Source: Deltaproteobacteria bacterium
GTDB lineage: Bacteria > Myxococcota_A > UBA796
Direction: 5' to 3'
Assembly: GCA_002707085.1 (NCBI GenBank)
Contig: PALY01000057.1
Location: forward strand, 9,460-16,629
Length of the DNA stretch: 7,170 nucleotides
Below are positions 1-6,337 of this stretch, one piece after another. The notes below the pieces were generated by a model that saw nothing but the letters and a program-made list of their open reading frames with translations, did not search any database and had not been told where the DNA came from. Position 1 is the stretch's first letter; each line of letters begins with the position of its first letter. Position numbers and translations under genes: made by a program.

Positions 1-308
1 CGCGCCCGCTTCTCCGTGATCAGGGTTCCATTGGTGGTCACCGTCACATAAAAACCGCGGCGAACGGCATAGGATAAAATTTCCTCAATATCAGCCCGCA
101 TGAAGGGTTCTCCCCCCAACGGATTGAACACTTCAACACCCCATGCAGCAGTTTGATCAATGATGCCTTTGATTTCTTCGAGGCTCAACTCAGGCGCGTC
201 GTAGCAAGTAGTACACATCGAGCATGACAAATTGCAACGCAAAGTAACGTTAACGCTGACCCGATCTGGAGGCGCAAGAGAGCGATTGAACCTTCGAGAA
301 AGGAACAT
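1..308 (-). CDS. Radical SAM domain protein, N-terminal part (runs off left edge)
   Basis: The gene reads from 308 leftward and is cut by the window edge after 102 codons. It begins M-F-L-S-R-R-F and carries the radical SAM iron-sulfur signature C-x3-C-x2-C as CNLSCSMC (Cys25, Cys29, Cys32), followed at once by a further Cys35. Downstream are the SAM-binding GGEP motif at residues 65-68 and a TTNGT strand at 91-95, in the order and spacing of the first half of a radical SAM TIM barrel. Such enzymes use a [4Fe-4S] cluster to cleave S-adenosylmethionine and start radical chemistry in the cytoplasm. The substrate cannot be told, because the C-terminal half, where SPASM or other accessory clusters would lie, is missing. 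The ATG at 308 has no clear ribosome binding site; an in-frame GTG at 344 would add 12 residues and is a real alternative. It is divergent from the lipoprotein gene starting at 441. The family call is firm and the specific function is unknown. Confidence 0.88.
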   Translation of the reverse strand, partial: MFLSRRFNRSLAPPDRVSVNVTLRCNLSCSMCTTCYDAPELSLEEIKGIIDQTAAWGVEVFNPLGGEPFMRADIEEILSYAVRRGFYVTVTTNGTLITEKRA

Positions 309-373
309 CTTCGTGTCTTGAGAAAGTTGTCTACCAGTACGCACATCTCGTTTGTAGCGCAGTCGTCACATTG

Positions 374-394
374 TTGGACAGGCGAAAAGTCCAA
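374..394. repeat. Inverted repeat TTGGAC-N9-GTCCAA
   Basis: Two perfect 6-base arms (374-379 and 389-394) are separated by 9 bases in the middle of the divergent intergenic region. It could be a two-fold-symmetric operator serving both genes or a small hairpin in the lipoprotein leader. A match of this length can also arise by chance. The symmetry is seen directly; any regulatory role is inference. Confidence 0.35.
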
Positions 395-426
395 AGTAGT
401 GCTATTCAGTGGCGTAATATTTCTAC

Positions 427-430
427 GAGG
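427..430 (+). promoter_or_regulatory. Ribosome binding site GAGG for the lipoprotein
   Basis: GAGG lies 10 bases before the ATG at 441. Together with the lipoprotein signal peptide that starts exactly there, it supports the ATG at 441 over an upstream in-frame TTG at 318, which would put 41 extra residues in front of the signal peptide. Confidence 0.55.
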
Positions 431-440
431 TACCCTTTCA

Positions 441-1379
441 ATGACCAAAAAGTTTCTCTTAGCCCTCGCTTTTGCGGCTGCATGTAGCACCCCGAAGTAC
501 GACTACGACGACGACTCTGCAGAGTTTACCAATAGCGACGCCGATGCCGATGCCGATGCCGATGCCGACGCAGATGCCGATGCAGACGCAGATTCAGATG
601 CAGACGCGGATGCCGATGCCGATGCCGATGCAGATGCAGATGCAGACGCGGATGCCGACGCAGATGCCGATGCAGACTCAGATGCATGCTTCACCTACAA
701 TCCACTCAATGTGTCGGGTTGGGACAAAACCTACACAGCCACGTTTGTAAGCGATGTTCATGGTGAAGAAACAGCGACTGCCACAGAGCAATCGATGGGA
801 ACCGGGTTCACCACAAGCGGCTATGACTCCTACAAGACATGGGAAACCATGACAGTTGGCGGTTCTACTGCTTGGGAAGGTACCGTTTATCACCTGTGTG
901 ATTTCTCAGGACTCAACGGACTGAGCGTCGCTGAGTGGAACATGAACATCACGTACTCGGTGGACCTTGAGGGCGCGCCCTTCAGTCCTGGCACCGTTTT
1001 GATGCAACTGTCTACGCCTCGACTCTATCTCCCACACCCTGACATGATGGGTACTGGAGACACATGGAGTTTCAGCTACAACCTTAGCTCTGTAGACACA
1101 TCGGGTTCAGGTATGACTGTAACCATCCCTGTTTCCGGTTCTTACACAGACGAGGGCACACAAGTGGTCTCCGCCGGTGGTGAGACCTACGAGGCATGGC
1201 ACATTTCCAGTGACTACACGATGATTCTTACATCCACTGGAGCCTTCACTCGTGACTACCCTGCAGAAGCCCACTACTACTGGGCCGAAGGGGTTGGACT
1301 TGTACTGGAAGAGCATCGGGACATTGAGACCGGCGCCATCATCCTGAGCAAGGAACTTACCTCAGTCTCGGGACTCTAA
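441..1379 (+). CDS. Lipoprotein with long Asp-Ala linker, unknown function
   Basis: The 312-residue product starts with a short lipoprotein-type signal peptide: Lys3-Lys4, a hydrophobic stretch from Phe5 to Ala14, and then Cys15 after Ala-Ala-Ala. That is a weak but acceptable lipobox, with Ser at +2. Next come an acidic stretch (YDYDDDSAEF) and a 50-residue tract at residues 33-82 made of 25 Asp-Ala or Asp-Ser pairs. The tract is probably an extended, highly charged spacer that holds the remainder away from the membrane and may bind cations. The C-terminal 230 residues are rich in Thr, Ser, Tyr and Trp with alternating hydrophobic residues, as expected for a beta-sheet domain. They contain only two cysteines (Cys83 and the one in YHLCDF), which could form a disulfide. 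A late YYWAEGVGLVLEE segment resembles strands seen in several uncharacterised secreted proteins, but I do not recognise a family. The start was chosen from the signal peptide and GAGG. The likely place is the outer membrane or periplasm. Confidence 0.85.
   Translation: MTKKFLLALAFAAACSTPKYDYDDDSAEFTNSDADADADADADADADADADSDADADADADADADADADADADADADADSDACFTYNPLNVSGWDKTYTATFVSDVHGEETATATEQSMGTGFTTSGYDSYKTWETMTVGGSTAWEGTVYHLCDFSGLNGLSVAEWNMNITYSVDLEGAPFSPGTVLMQLSTPRLYLPHPDMMGTGDTWSFSYNLSSVDTSGSGMTVTIPVSGSYTDEGTQVVSAGGETYEAWHISSDYTMILTSTGAFTRDYPAEAHYYWAEGVGLVLEEHRDIETGAIILSKELTSVSGL
537..686 (+). repeat. Asp-Ala codon repeat (25 hexanucleotide units)
   Basis: There are twenty-five in-frame 6-base units of the form GAY-GCN, with Ser (TCA) replacing Ala in units 10 and 24. 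Codon choice varies (GAT/GAC; GCC/GCA/GCG). Larger blocks recur exactly: the 20 bases from 597 recur from 639, and the 21 bases from 567 recur from 657. This shows growth by duplication of multi-unit blocks as well as single-unit slippage. The other frames of this tract give long Met-Pro/Met-Gln and Ser-Ala open frames, which are artefacts. Confidence 0.9.
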
Positions 1380-1391
1380 GTTCACCTTACC

Positions 1392-1413
1392 TCGCACCTC
1401 TGATACGGTGTGA
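1392..1413 (+). promoter_or_regulatory. Possible stem-loop covering the GTG start codon
   Basis: TCGCACC (1392-1398) can pair with GGTGTGA (1407-1413) through seven pairs, one of them G-U, around an 8-base loop. The right arm contains the GTG start at 1410. If formed in the mRNA it would mask this start. The structure lacks a T-run, so it is not a standard terminator for the upstream lipoprotein gene. The pairing is seen directly; the function is inferred and weak. Confidence 0.3.
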
Positions 1414-2879
1414 ATGTGAGAGTTCTGATTGTCCATCACGGAAAGCGCCCCACCTCTGGCCAGCCGGTCACAGGTGGGGCGCTTCGTGCATTTGGCATAG
1501 AGAAAGGACTGTTGGCCGCGGGTCATACCGTCCACACCTTGTCACGAGAACAAGACGAAGAGAACGGCTACACGTCCCCAGAAGACCTATACATGAAGGC
1601 GCGGGCTTGGGGACCCAACCGAATCGTGTGTACCCAACTTGAAGATGCACCCGCCCTTGCGGCCATTGGTGTTCCGTTGGCTGTAGACCTGTATGCCCCG
1701 CGCGTACTAGAAGCTCCGTTCCAGGGCACGCTTCGCTGGACGAGTGTTGAGACCTTGCGCGCCCTTGCTGCTGGGGATGTCTTTCTGGTTTCAAACCCAC
1801 GGCAGCGGTGGCTATGGTGGGGTCTACTCTCGGTCGCAGGCATTGACCTTCGTGAAGATCCAACACTGCTTGTACCCCTGATATCGACACTGGGTCCACA
1901 ACGAAGAATCCCCAAGAGTCCCGTTTTCGTGGCCGGCGGATCCGCGTGGCCATGGCAGGACCCTGTACCGTCCCTTGAGCGCGTCCTCGCCCACTTGGAC
2001 ACCCGACAAGTTGGAAAGGTGGTTTGGTACGGCGGTGTACCCAGTGGAGAAAATGCACCGTGGACCCTACCCTCTCATCCTCGGCTTGAAACACCGGGAT
2101 GGGTCGATCATCCCACCCTCCTTAAAGCATTCAGCAAAGCCACGGCCGCCATCGACTGGATGACGCCAAACCCAGAACGCCGTCTCGCTTTCTCATTTAG
2201 ACATGCCGATTATCTGGGGTGTGGCTTACCCATCTTGACCCAACAAGACTCTCCGCTCTCCGACCTACTTGGAGATGCAGGTTGGGCCTCCGACAACATC
2301 GAAGACACCCTCGACCAAGTTATTGATGAACCCGATCAAGTTCGAAAACGTTCTAAAGCAGCACGCATGCTGGCAAAAGAACAGTTTTCAATTGACGCAT
2401 CAGTGGCCCCGCTTCTCCAATGGATTGAGTCCGGAAAAAGGCATGGCAGACTGCCAACCGATCTACTGGACCATGCTCAACTGGCTGCACAAGCAGCCCA
2501 GGCGCAACAGGCTCAACTTCAAGCAGAAGAAACCCAACGTAGGTCTGATGCTGAAGTGGTTCGGAAACGCGCTGAGGTGGCAGGCATGGTCAGTCAGACT
2601 CAGGCGCTAACCACGACCATTGATCGCCTGTCTCGGGCGGTCGACGAGGTGGCAGGGTTCAAACGCGAAGCGATAAATATTCTCGGCAACCGAAGCGCAA
2701 ACGACAGGCTTGCACTCGACGAAGCACACTTGGAAATCGCTCGACTCCAAGCGGATCTTGAAAAGAAAAGCGCGGAAATCAACGCAGCAAATGATCTCGT
2801 CCGAAGACTTGAGAACGACACTGAAGGACTAAGGAAAGAGCTTCAACAGCTTCGAAATAGAGGCCTATTTCGGCGCTGA
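1410..2879 (+). CDS. GT-B glycosyltransferase (GT4-like) with C-terminal coiled coil
   Basis: The 489-residue product looks like a cytoplasmic sugar transferase acting on surface polysaccharide or a glycoconjugate; donor and acceptor are unknown. The N-terminus is a Rossmann half: a first strand VRVLIVHHG, then TGGALRAFGIEKGLLAAGHTV (residues 21-41), typical of GT-B enzymes. The second half has FVAGGSAWPWQDP (173-185), a YGG turn (207-209), and FSFRHADYLGCGLPIL (261-276), which matches the nucleotide-sugar-binding helix and strand of GT4-type enzymes. The family's usual glutamate there is not obvious. After about residue 352 the protein becomes a long Ala/Gln/Glu/Arg-rich helix to residue 485 with heptad-like spacing, probably a coiled coil for oligomerisation or docking. 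The start is GTG at 1410 (stop TGA at 1401-1403 just upstream); GTG at 1416 is possible and neither has a clear ribosome binding site. It lies 30 bp after the lipoprotein gene. Its last 37 bp overlap the convergent surface-protein gene. Confidence 0.8.
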   Translation: MNVRVLIVHHGKRPTSGQPVTGGALRAFGIEKGLLAAGHTVHTLSREQDEENGYTSPEDLYMKARAWGPNRIVCTQLEDAPALAAIGVPLAVDLYAPRVLEAPFQGTLRWTSVETLRALAAGDVFLVSNPRQRWLWWGLLSVAGIDLREDPTLLVPLISTLGPQRRIPKSPVFVAGGSAWPWQDPVPSLERVLAHLDTRQVGKVVWYGGVPSGENAPWTLPSHPRLETPGWVDHPTLLKAFSKATAAIDWMTPNPERRLAFSFRHADYLGCGLPILTQQDSPLSDLLGDAGWASDNIEDTLDQVIDEPDQVRKRSKAARMLAKEQFSIDASVAPLLQWIESGKRHGRLPTDLLDHAQLAAQAAQAQQAQLQAEETQRRSDAEVVRKRAEVAGMVSQTQALTTTIDRLSRAVDEVAGFKREAINILGNRSANDRLALDEAHLEIARLQADLEKKSAEINAANDLVRRLENDTEGLRKELQQLRNRGLFRR

Positions 2880-2960
2880 CGTACCCAGCCAAACAATGCT
2901 GGGATTATCCATACCCACATGGTTGTTGGACGGGCTGACGCGCACCCGCACCCTTTGTCA
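2843..2960 (-). other. MYXO-CTERM-type C-terminal sorting signal (coding part)
   Basis: Codons 1102-1140 and the stop encode the tripartite signal GCGCASARP, a short hydrophobic helix (MWVWIIPALFGWV) and RQRRNRPLFRSC. Family members usually stop soon after the basic cluster. Here seven residues (RPLFRSC) follow RRN, most of them encoded by the palindrome shared with the neighbouring gene. Processing by a myxosortase-type protease is known for the family; no such protease is visible in the window. Confidence 0.8.
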
Positions 2961-5900
2961 GCGCTGGTTGAGACTTCGCCACCAACCTCTGGCTCCGACA
3001 CTGCATCGGGTGTGCCAACCACGAATGTACTCGAGGAAGCCCATTCACTGGCCAAGCCTTCTGCATCAACGGCCCGAGCCATCCATTGGTAATAGCCTTC
3101 AGGCAGGGCACCTGGCGCCCATGACGTGGTTTCATCGCCTTCGCTTACACCATCTATCGAGCCAGCATCTGCATCCCGTAAATCCATGATTCGGAAATCA
3201 TAGGTATTGATCCCCTGTTCGGGATCAACGCTATTGATCACAACCAATGAATCTGTTTCACCCAAAGACATTCCACTTTCAGGGTCCTGAAGAACCGGTA
3301 CCGATGGAGGATTGTTTTCTTCACTGATGAAGAACTGCGTGGTAATCCAGTCGGAAGTCATTTCTCCATCGGAACACATGACCCGAACAAACACCCAACT
3401 GTCCTCAGGCAATGCAATCTCTACATCCCATTGCGTCGTCCCGTCCGCACCAGATTCGACTTCCGCAACTTGCAGGGAGTCAGAATCAAACGTCTCCACC
3501 GTATCGACTTCAAAGATATGGAAAGTGGGAACAAGCTCCGGATCCTCTCCATTGGTGACAACGATGGTGGGTGTGTGGGTATCCACCATCGAATCAACAC
3601 CAGGCTGTTCAATGACAGGTGCCGTGGGCGGCTCGTTGGTCATATCAACCGTAAAGCAGGACGTGTCCGAATCAGCCCCCCTCAAACCATGTTCATCTTC
3701 TGCAAGCGCTGACCAACAAATCGACATCCCATCTTCGATGACCAAGCTTGGTGTCCAAGACACAGTATCGGCCTCAGCTTCGATCAAGCTGCTGGTGATG
3801 CCTTCGCCCGAGTCCAACTCCATCGAAAACTCTATCCACAGAGCATCATTGTCTGGGTCTGAAGGCACATCAACCAAAAGGGTCACACTTCCAACAGAAG
3901 AGCCGTCTACAGGGCTGTGAATGCCCGGAGTGCCAGGGGTTTCATTCACCTCATTAAAGAAGAACGAAGCCACATCCATACTGGAGCCACTGGTCCATTC
4001 ATCCGAAGCTCGCGCAGTCCAATAGTACCAAGTGTTTTCTTCTAACTCTGCTTCCACTGACCAAGCAGTGCTACCAGAGCCATCTCCCACAAGTGCGTCG
4101 ATTTCATCAATCACTTCAGACATCGACACATCTGCGGACACGATCATGCTGTGTGTAAGTGGCTGTCCGAGCGGAGCTTCGGCGTCTACCACCGCCAACG
4201 TGGCTGGATATTCATTGACTTCACCACCATCTTCAGGCGCCAGCACCGATGGAATACCAGGCCCTTCATACACCGTCGGATCCGTCCCCATCTCGTACTC
4301 TTCAAGAGCCGACCGACCATCGCCGTCCGCATCACTACCGGCATCATCCGCATCACCAGGGTCGAGTCCATACTCTTCTTCCCACAGGTCTGACATGCCG
4401 TCGCCGTCAAGATCAAGGTCTATGCAATCGGGTTCACCATCTTCATCGCTATCCGCGTATCCGTCCACCAATGAACCATCGCAATCGGAATCAATCCAAT
4501 CACATTCTTCATCTGCACCAGCATACGCAGTGGCATCTAGATCATCGCAGTCTGTATCCGCAGACTCTCCATCCCCATCGGCATCGGCATCGATACAGTT
4601 GGGTTCGCCATCTTCATCCAGGTCAGCGAATTCATCCACCAGGGATCCATCACAATCGGAATCAATGAAATCACAAGCTTCTACAGCTCCTGGATAGACA
4701 AGCGCGTCGTCATCATCACAGTCAACATCTGCGCGCTCGCCATCACCATCAGCATCGGGCCACTGAACGTCCACAACCCATTCAAGGGTGTCCACATCTG
4801 TCCCATCAGAAACGGACAATGCGACGGTATGACTGCCAATATCTGAAAGTGTTGGGAACCAACTGATGCGTCCCGTCACCAGATTCACGCTCATCGTACT
4901 GGGGGCATCAATCAAGGTCCATGCATGTGTATCCAACAAGCCAGGGTCTGTGACGTCTGGTTCAAATCCGTATCTGCTCCCAGCATCGACGCTCACAGGC
5001 GGCACTCCGGTAATCACAGGAGCTACGTTCAGGACTCGAACCACAACGTCAGGACAAGCGGCTTCATCCGTCCCACCATCGTCGTCCTCTACCTGTAAAG
5101 CCACACGGTATTCACCCTGATCCGAAAACGTGTACTCAGTCGACTCTCCGGCAAATGATGGGACACCATCAACCCACCAGGTGTAAGTCAATCGATCCCG
5201 TTCCTCCGGATCCGTAGCCACAGCCGAAAAGGAGACTGCTTCACCTTCATCGACGGTATCGGGACAGTTGACACGCTCGATTACAGGATCTGCGTTTCTT
5301 ACATCCAGCGTGGTGATGTCCCAGCCAGTACGCCCAGCGTCATCTTCAATCTCAAGGTAAACATCAACGGATACGGGTCCATCCAACAGTTCGGTAGAAA
5401 ACAATGTTGTAGGCTCGTCCACCTCCCAATCTTCATCTCCAACAACCCAACGGAAGATTTCCAAAGTGGCATCACCGCGAGCGGACGACAAACCAGCATC
5501 CAAGAAAACGTCTTCTCCAGCCTCTACGACATAGGGACCGCCCGCATCCACACGAGGCGGCCCTTGAGCCAGCCATTGAATGGAGCTTTGTAAAAAGTCG
5601 GAGACTTCCGGCTGCCACCAGTTGGTTTGATTGGTTGAAGAACCCGAGTTCCCCCACCATGACCACTGAACGCCACGACCTTCGCCTTCTTCAAAGACGA
5701 CACCACCGTTGTAAGTCGAAGAATGGTCCCACCAAGGTGCCATTTCTACCACAGAACGACCAAACGCTATCGATCCTGCAACCGATGACGCACCCAAGAT
5801 GGAATACCAGGTTTCATCTGAGAACCCATCACAAACTCCGTGTTCTGTATCGACACAACGATAGTCCGTATCGTTCCAAAACCACCAAGAGCGCAATGGA

Positions 5901-6265
5901 ATCAGGGAACCCAAACGCTCATTTCGTCCGGTCAAATAATTATATCCCTGCTGGCCAAACAACAGCAGACCCCCACCGTTTTGGACAAACTCAAGGAGTT
6001 CATCTTGGCCTCCTGCTGTCATGCTGAGGCTGGAAGCGGCGTTTCCATCCATCCAAATCACTACATCGAAGGTATCGAGGTCTACTTCTGTTCCCTCAAA
6101 CTCCCACTCATAAAATCCCAGATCACTGGATACGGTGACGTCATGGCCAGCCGATGAAACCTCATCTACCATCCAATAGACATCGCCATCGGTGTCATCA
6201 AATACAAATACGTCGGCTGCCCACCCGTACGACAATGATGCAAGAAGCAAGAGCATGAAACCCAT
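2843..6265 (-). CDS. Large modular surface protein with MopE repeats and MYXO-CTERM sorting signal
   Basis: The 1140-residue product starts with a signal peptide (hydrophobic residues 3-13, likely cleavage near GWA/ADV at 17). Residues 18-234 form a flavodoxin/ThuA-like or amidotransferase-like domain (DVFVFDDTDGDVY, FDVVIWMDG, GGGLLLFGQQG); no catalytic Cys is evident at the usual turn. Then follow two PKD-like domains (about 236-325 and 326-413), an Ig/cadherin-like module (414-502), and two MopE-type repeats with Asp-Cys-Asp-Asp and Asp-Ser-Asp-Cys-Asp-Gly motifs (504-617). An Asp-rich thrombospondin-3/EF-hand-like segment (618-663) and about four FnIII-like modules come next (668-770, 777-872, 878-980, 985-1083), the last three opening with an N-x-x-P linker. 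The end is a MYXO-CTERM-type signal: GCGCA (1105-1109), a hydrophobic segment (1116-1128) and a basic tail. The protein is probably exported and anchored at the cell surface after tail removal, and probably binds calcium or copper. The ATG at 6265 is preceded by an in-frame stop at 6278-6280. No enzymatic activity can be assigned. Confidence 0.85.
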   Translation of the reverse strand: MGFMLLLLASLSYGWAADVFVFDDTDGDVYWMVDEVSSAGHDVTVSSDLGFYEWEFEGTEVDLDTFDVVIWMDGNAASSLSMTAGGQDELLEFVQNGGGLLLFGQQGYNYLTGRNERLGSLIPLRSWWFWNDTDYRCVDTEHGVCDGFSDETWYSILGASSVAGSIAFGRSVVEMAPWWDHSSTYNGGVVFEEGEGRGVQWSWWGNSGSSTNQTNWWQPEVSDFLQSSIQWLAQGPPRVDAGGPYVVEAGEDVFLDAGLSSARGDATLEIFRWVVGDEDWEVDEPTTLFSTELLDGPVSVDVYLEIEDDAGRTGWDITTLDVRNADPVIERVNCPDTVDEGEAVSFSAVATDPEERDRLTYTWWVDGVPSFAGESTEYTFSDQGEYRVALQVEDDDGGTDEAACPDVVVRVLNVAPVITGVPPVSVDAGSRYGFEPDVTDPGLLDTHAWTLIDAPSTMSVNLVTGRISWFPTLSDIGSHTVALSVSDGTDVDTLEWVVDVQWPDADGDGERADVDCDDDDALVYPGAVEACDFIDSDCDGSLVDEFADLDEDGEPNCIDADADGDGESADTDCDDLDATAYAGADEECDWIDSDCDGSLVDGYADSDEDGEPDCIDLDLDGDGMSDLWEEEYGLDPGDADDAGSDADGDGRSALEEYEMGTDPTVYEGPGIPSVLAPEDGGEVNEYPATLAVVDAEAPLGQPLTHSMIVSADVSMSEVIDEIDALVGDGSGSTAWSVEAELEENTWYYWTARASDEWTSGSSMDVASFFFNEVNETPGTPGIHSPVDGSSVGSVTLLVDVPSDPDNDALWIEFSMELDSGEGITSSLIEAEADTVSWTPSLVIEDGMSICWSALAEDEHGLRGADSDTSCFTVDMTNEPPTAPVIEQPGVDSMVDTHTPTIVVTNGEDPELVPTFHIFEVDTVETFDSDSLQVAEVESGADGTTQWDVEIALPEDSWVFVRVMCSDGEMTSDWITTQFFISEENNPPSVPVLQDPESGMSLGETDSLVVINSVDPEQGINTYDFRIMDLRDADAGSIDGVSEGDETTSWAPGALPEGYYQWMARAVDAEGLASEWASSSTFVVGTPDAVSEPEVGGEVSTSADKGCGCASARPTTMWVWIIPALFGWVRQRRNRPLFRSC
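2847..2878. terminator. Near-perfect palindrome in overlapping gene ends; possible two-way terminator
   Basis: CAGC (2847-2850) pairs with GCTG (2875-2878), and CGAAATAG (2853-2860) pairs perfectly with CTATTTCG (2865-2872), with a 2x2 internal mismatch between the stems and a 4-base loop AGGC. The hairpin lies wholly inside the overlap of the two convergent coding sequences, so transcripts from both directions end with it. Neither side has a T-run, so it is not a canonical intrinsic terminator. It may stabilise 3' ends or assist termination. Confidence 0.5.
4415..4756 (-). repeat. Two tandem 171-bp MopE-type repeat units
   Basis: Within the surface-protein gene, codons 504-560 (4586-4756) and 561-617 (4415-4585) are tandem copies of a 57-residue unit. 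Each has the order DADGDGE, DCDD, an acidic cluster with EACD or EECD, DSDCDGSLVD, and EDGEP-x-CID. The Cys and Asp positions are conserved between copies, as in the putative metal-binding MopE motif found repeatedly in Myxococcota surface proteins. Confidence 0.8.
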
Positions 6266-6337
6266 CCCACACGCATCTTAGCCAATGCGAAGCACCTTTT
6301 GTGTACGGTTACTACAAGAGTCTATAAAGAAGAGGTC
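6266..6337. promoter_or_regulatory. Divergent intergenic region between surface-protein and signal-peptidase-like genes
   Basis: Only 72 bp separate the two starts, so promoters for both directions should be here or just inside the genes. A TATAAA at 6323-6328 resembles a -10 box, but it would start transcription within the ribosome binding site of the plus-strand gene, so I do not call it. No clear promoter or operator was found. Confidence 0.35.

Larger units (their letters stand above)
309..440. promoter_or_regulatory. Divergent intergenic region between radical SAM and lipoprotein genes
   Basis: These 132 bp must hold the promoters of both divergent genes, unless either is read from further away. 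A TAATAT (415-420) resembles a -10 box for the plus strand, but no convincing -35 sits at the right distance. A TTGGAC sequence occurs on both strands because of an inverted repeat at 374-394. I cannot assign exact promoters. A minus-strand open frame continues across this region from the radical SAM gene in another frame, and I treat it as spurious. Confidence 0.4.

Noticed and set aside
185..490. Minus-strand open frame overlapping the radical SAM start and the lipoprotein start
   Set aside because: It lies in a different frame from the radical SAM protein, whose motifs are clear, and overlaps the lipoprotein signal peptide on the other strand. Its cysteines do not form a recognisable motif.
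537..686. CRISPR-like array
   Set aside because: The repeat is a 6-base coding microsatellite without unique spacers.
503..694. Minus-strand open frame coding a long Ser-Ala repeat, and a plus-strand frame at 472-750 coding Met-Pro/Met-Gln repeats
   Set aside because: Both are other-frame readings of the Asp-Ala hexanucleotide tract inside the lipoprotein gene; they lack signal peptides and ribosome binding sites and their ends are explained by the repeat.
1468..2094. Minus-strand 208-residue open frame opposite the glycosyltransferase
   Set aside because: The plus strand encodes a coherent GT-B protein here; the antisense product has no recognisable motif or fold pattern.
4032..4697. Plus-strand 221-residue open frame rich in Ser and Pro
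   Set aside because: It is antisense to the Asp-rich MopE and thrombospondin-3-like region; its Ser bias follows from complementing GAY and TCN codons, and it has no start signals.
6299..6328. TTGTGT (6299-6304) and TATAAA (6323-6328) with 18 bases between, as a promoter for the signal-peptidase-like gene
   Set aside because: Transcription would begin around 6335, within the ribosome binding site and only a few bases before the ATG, leaving no usable leader.
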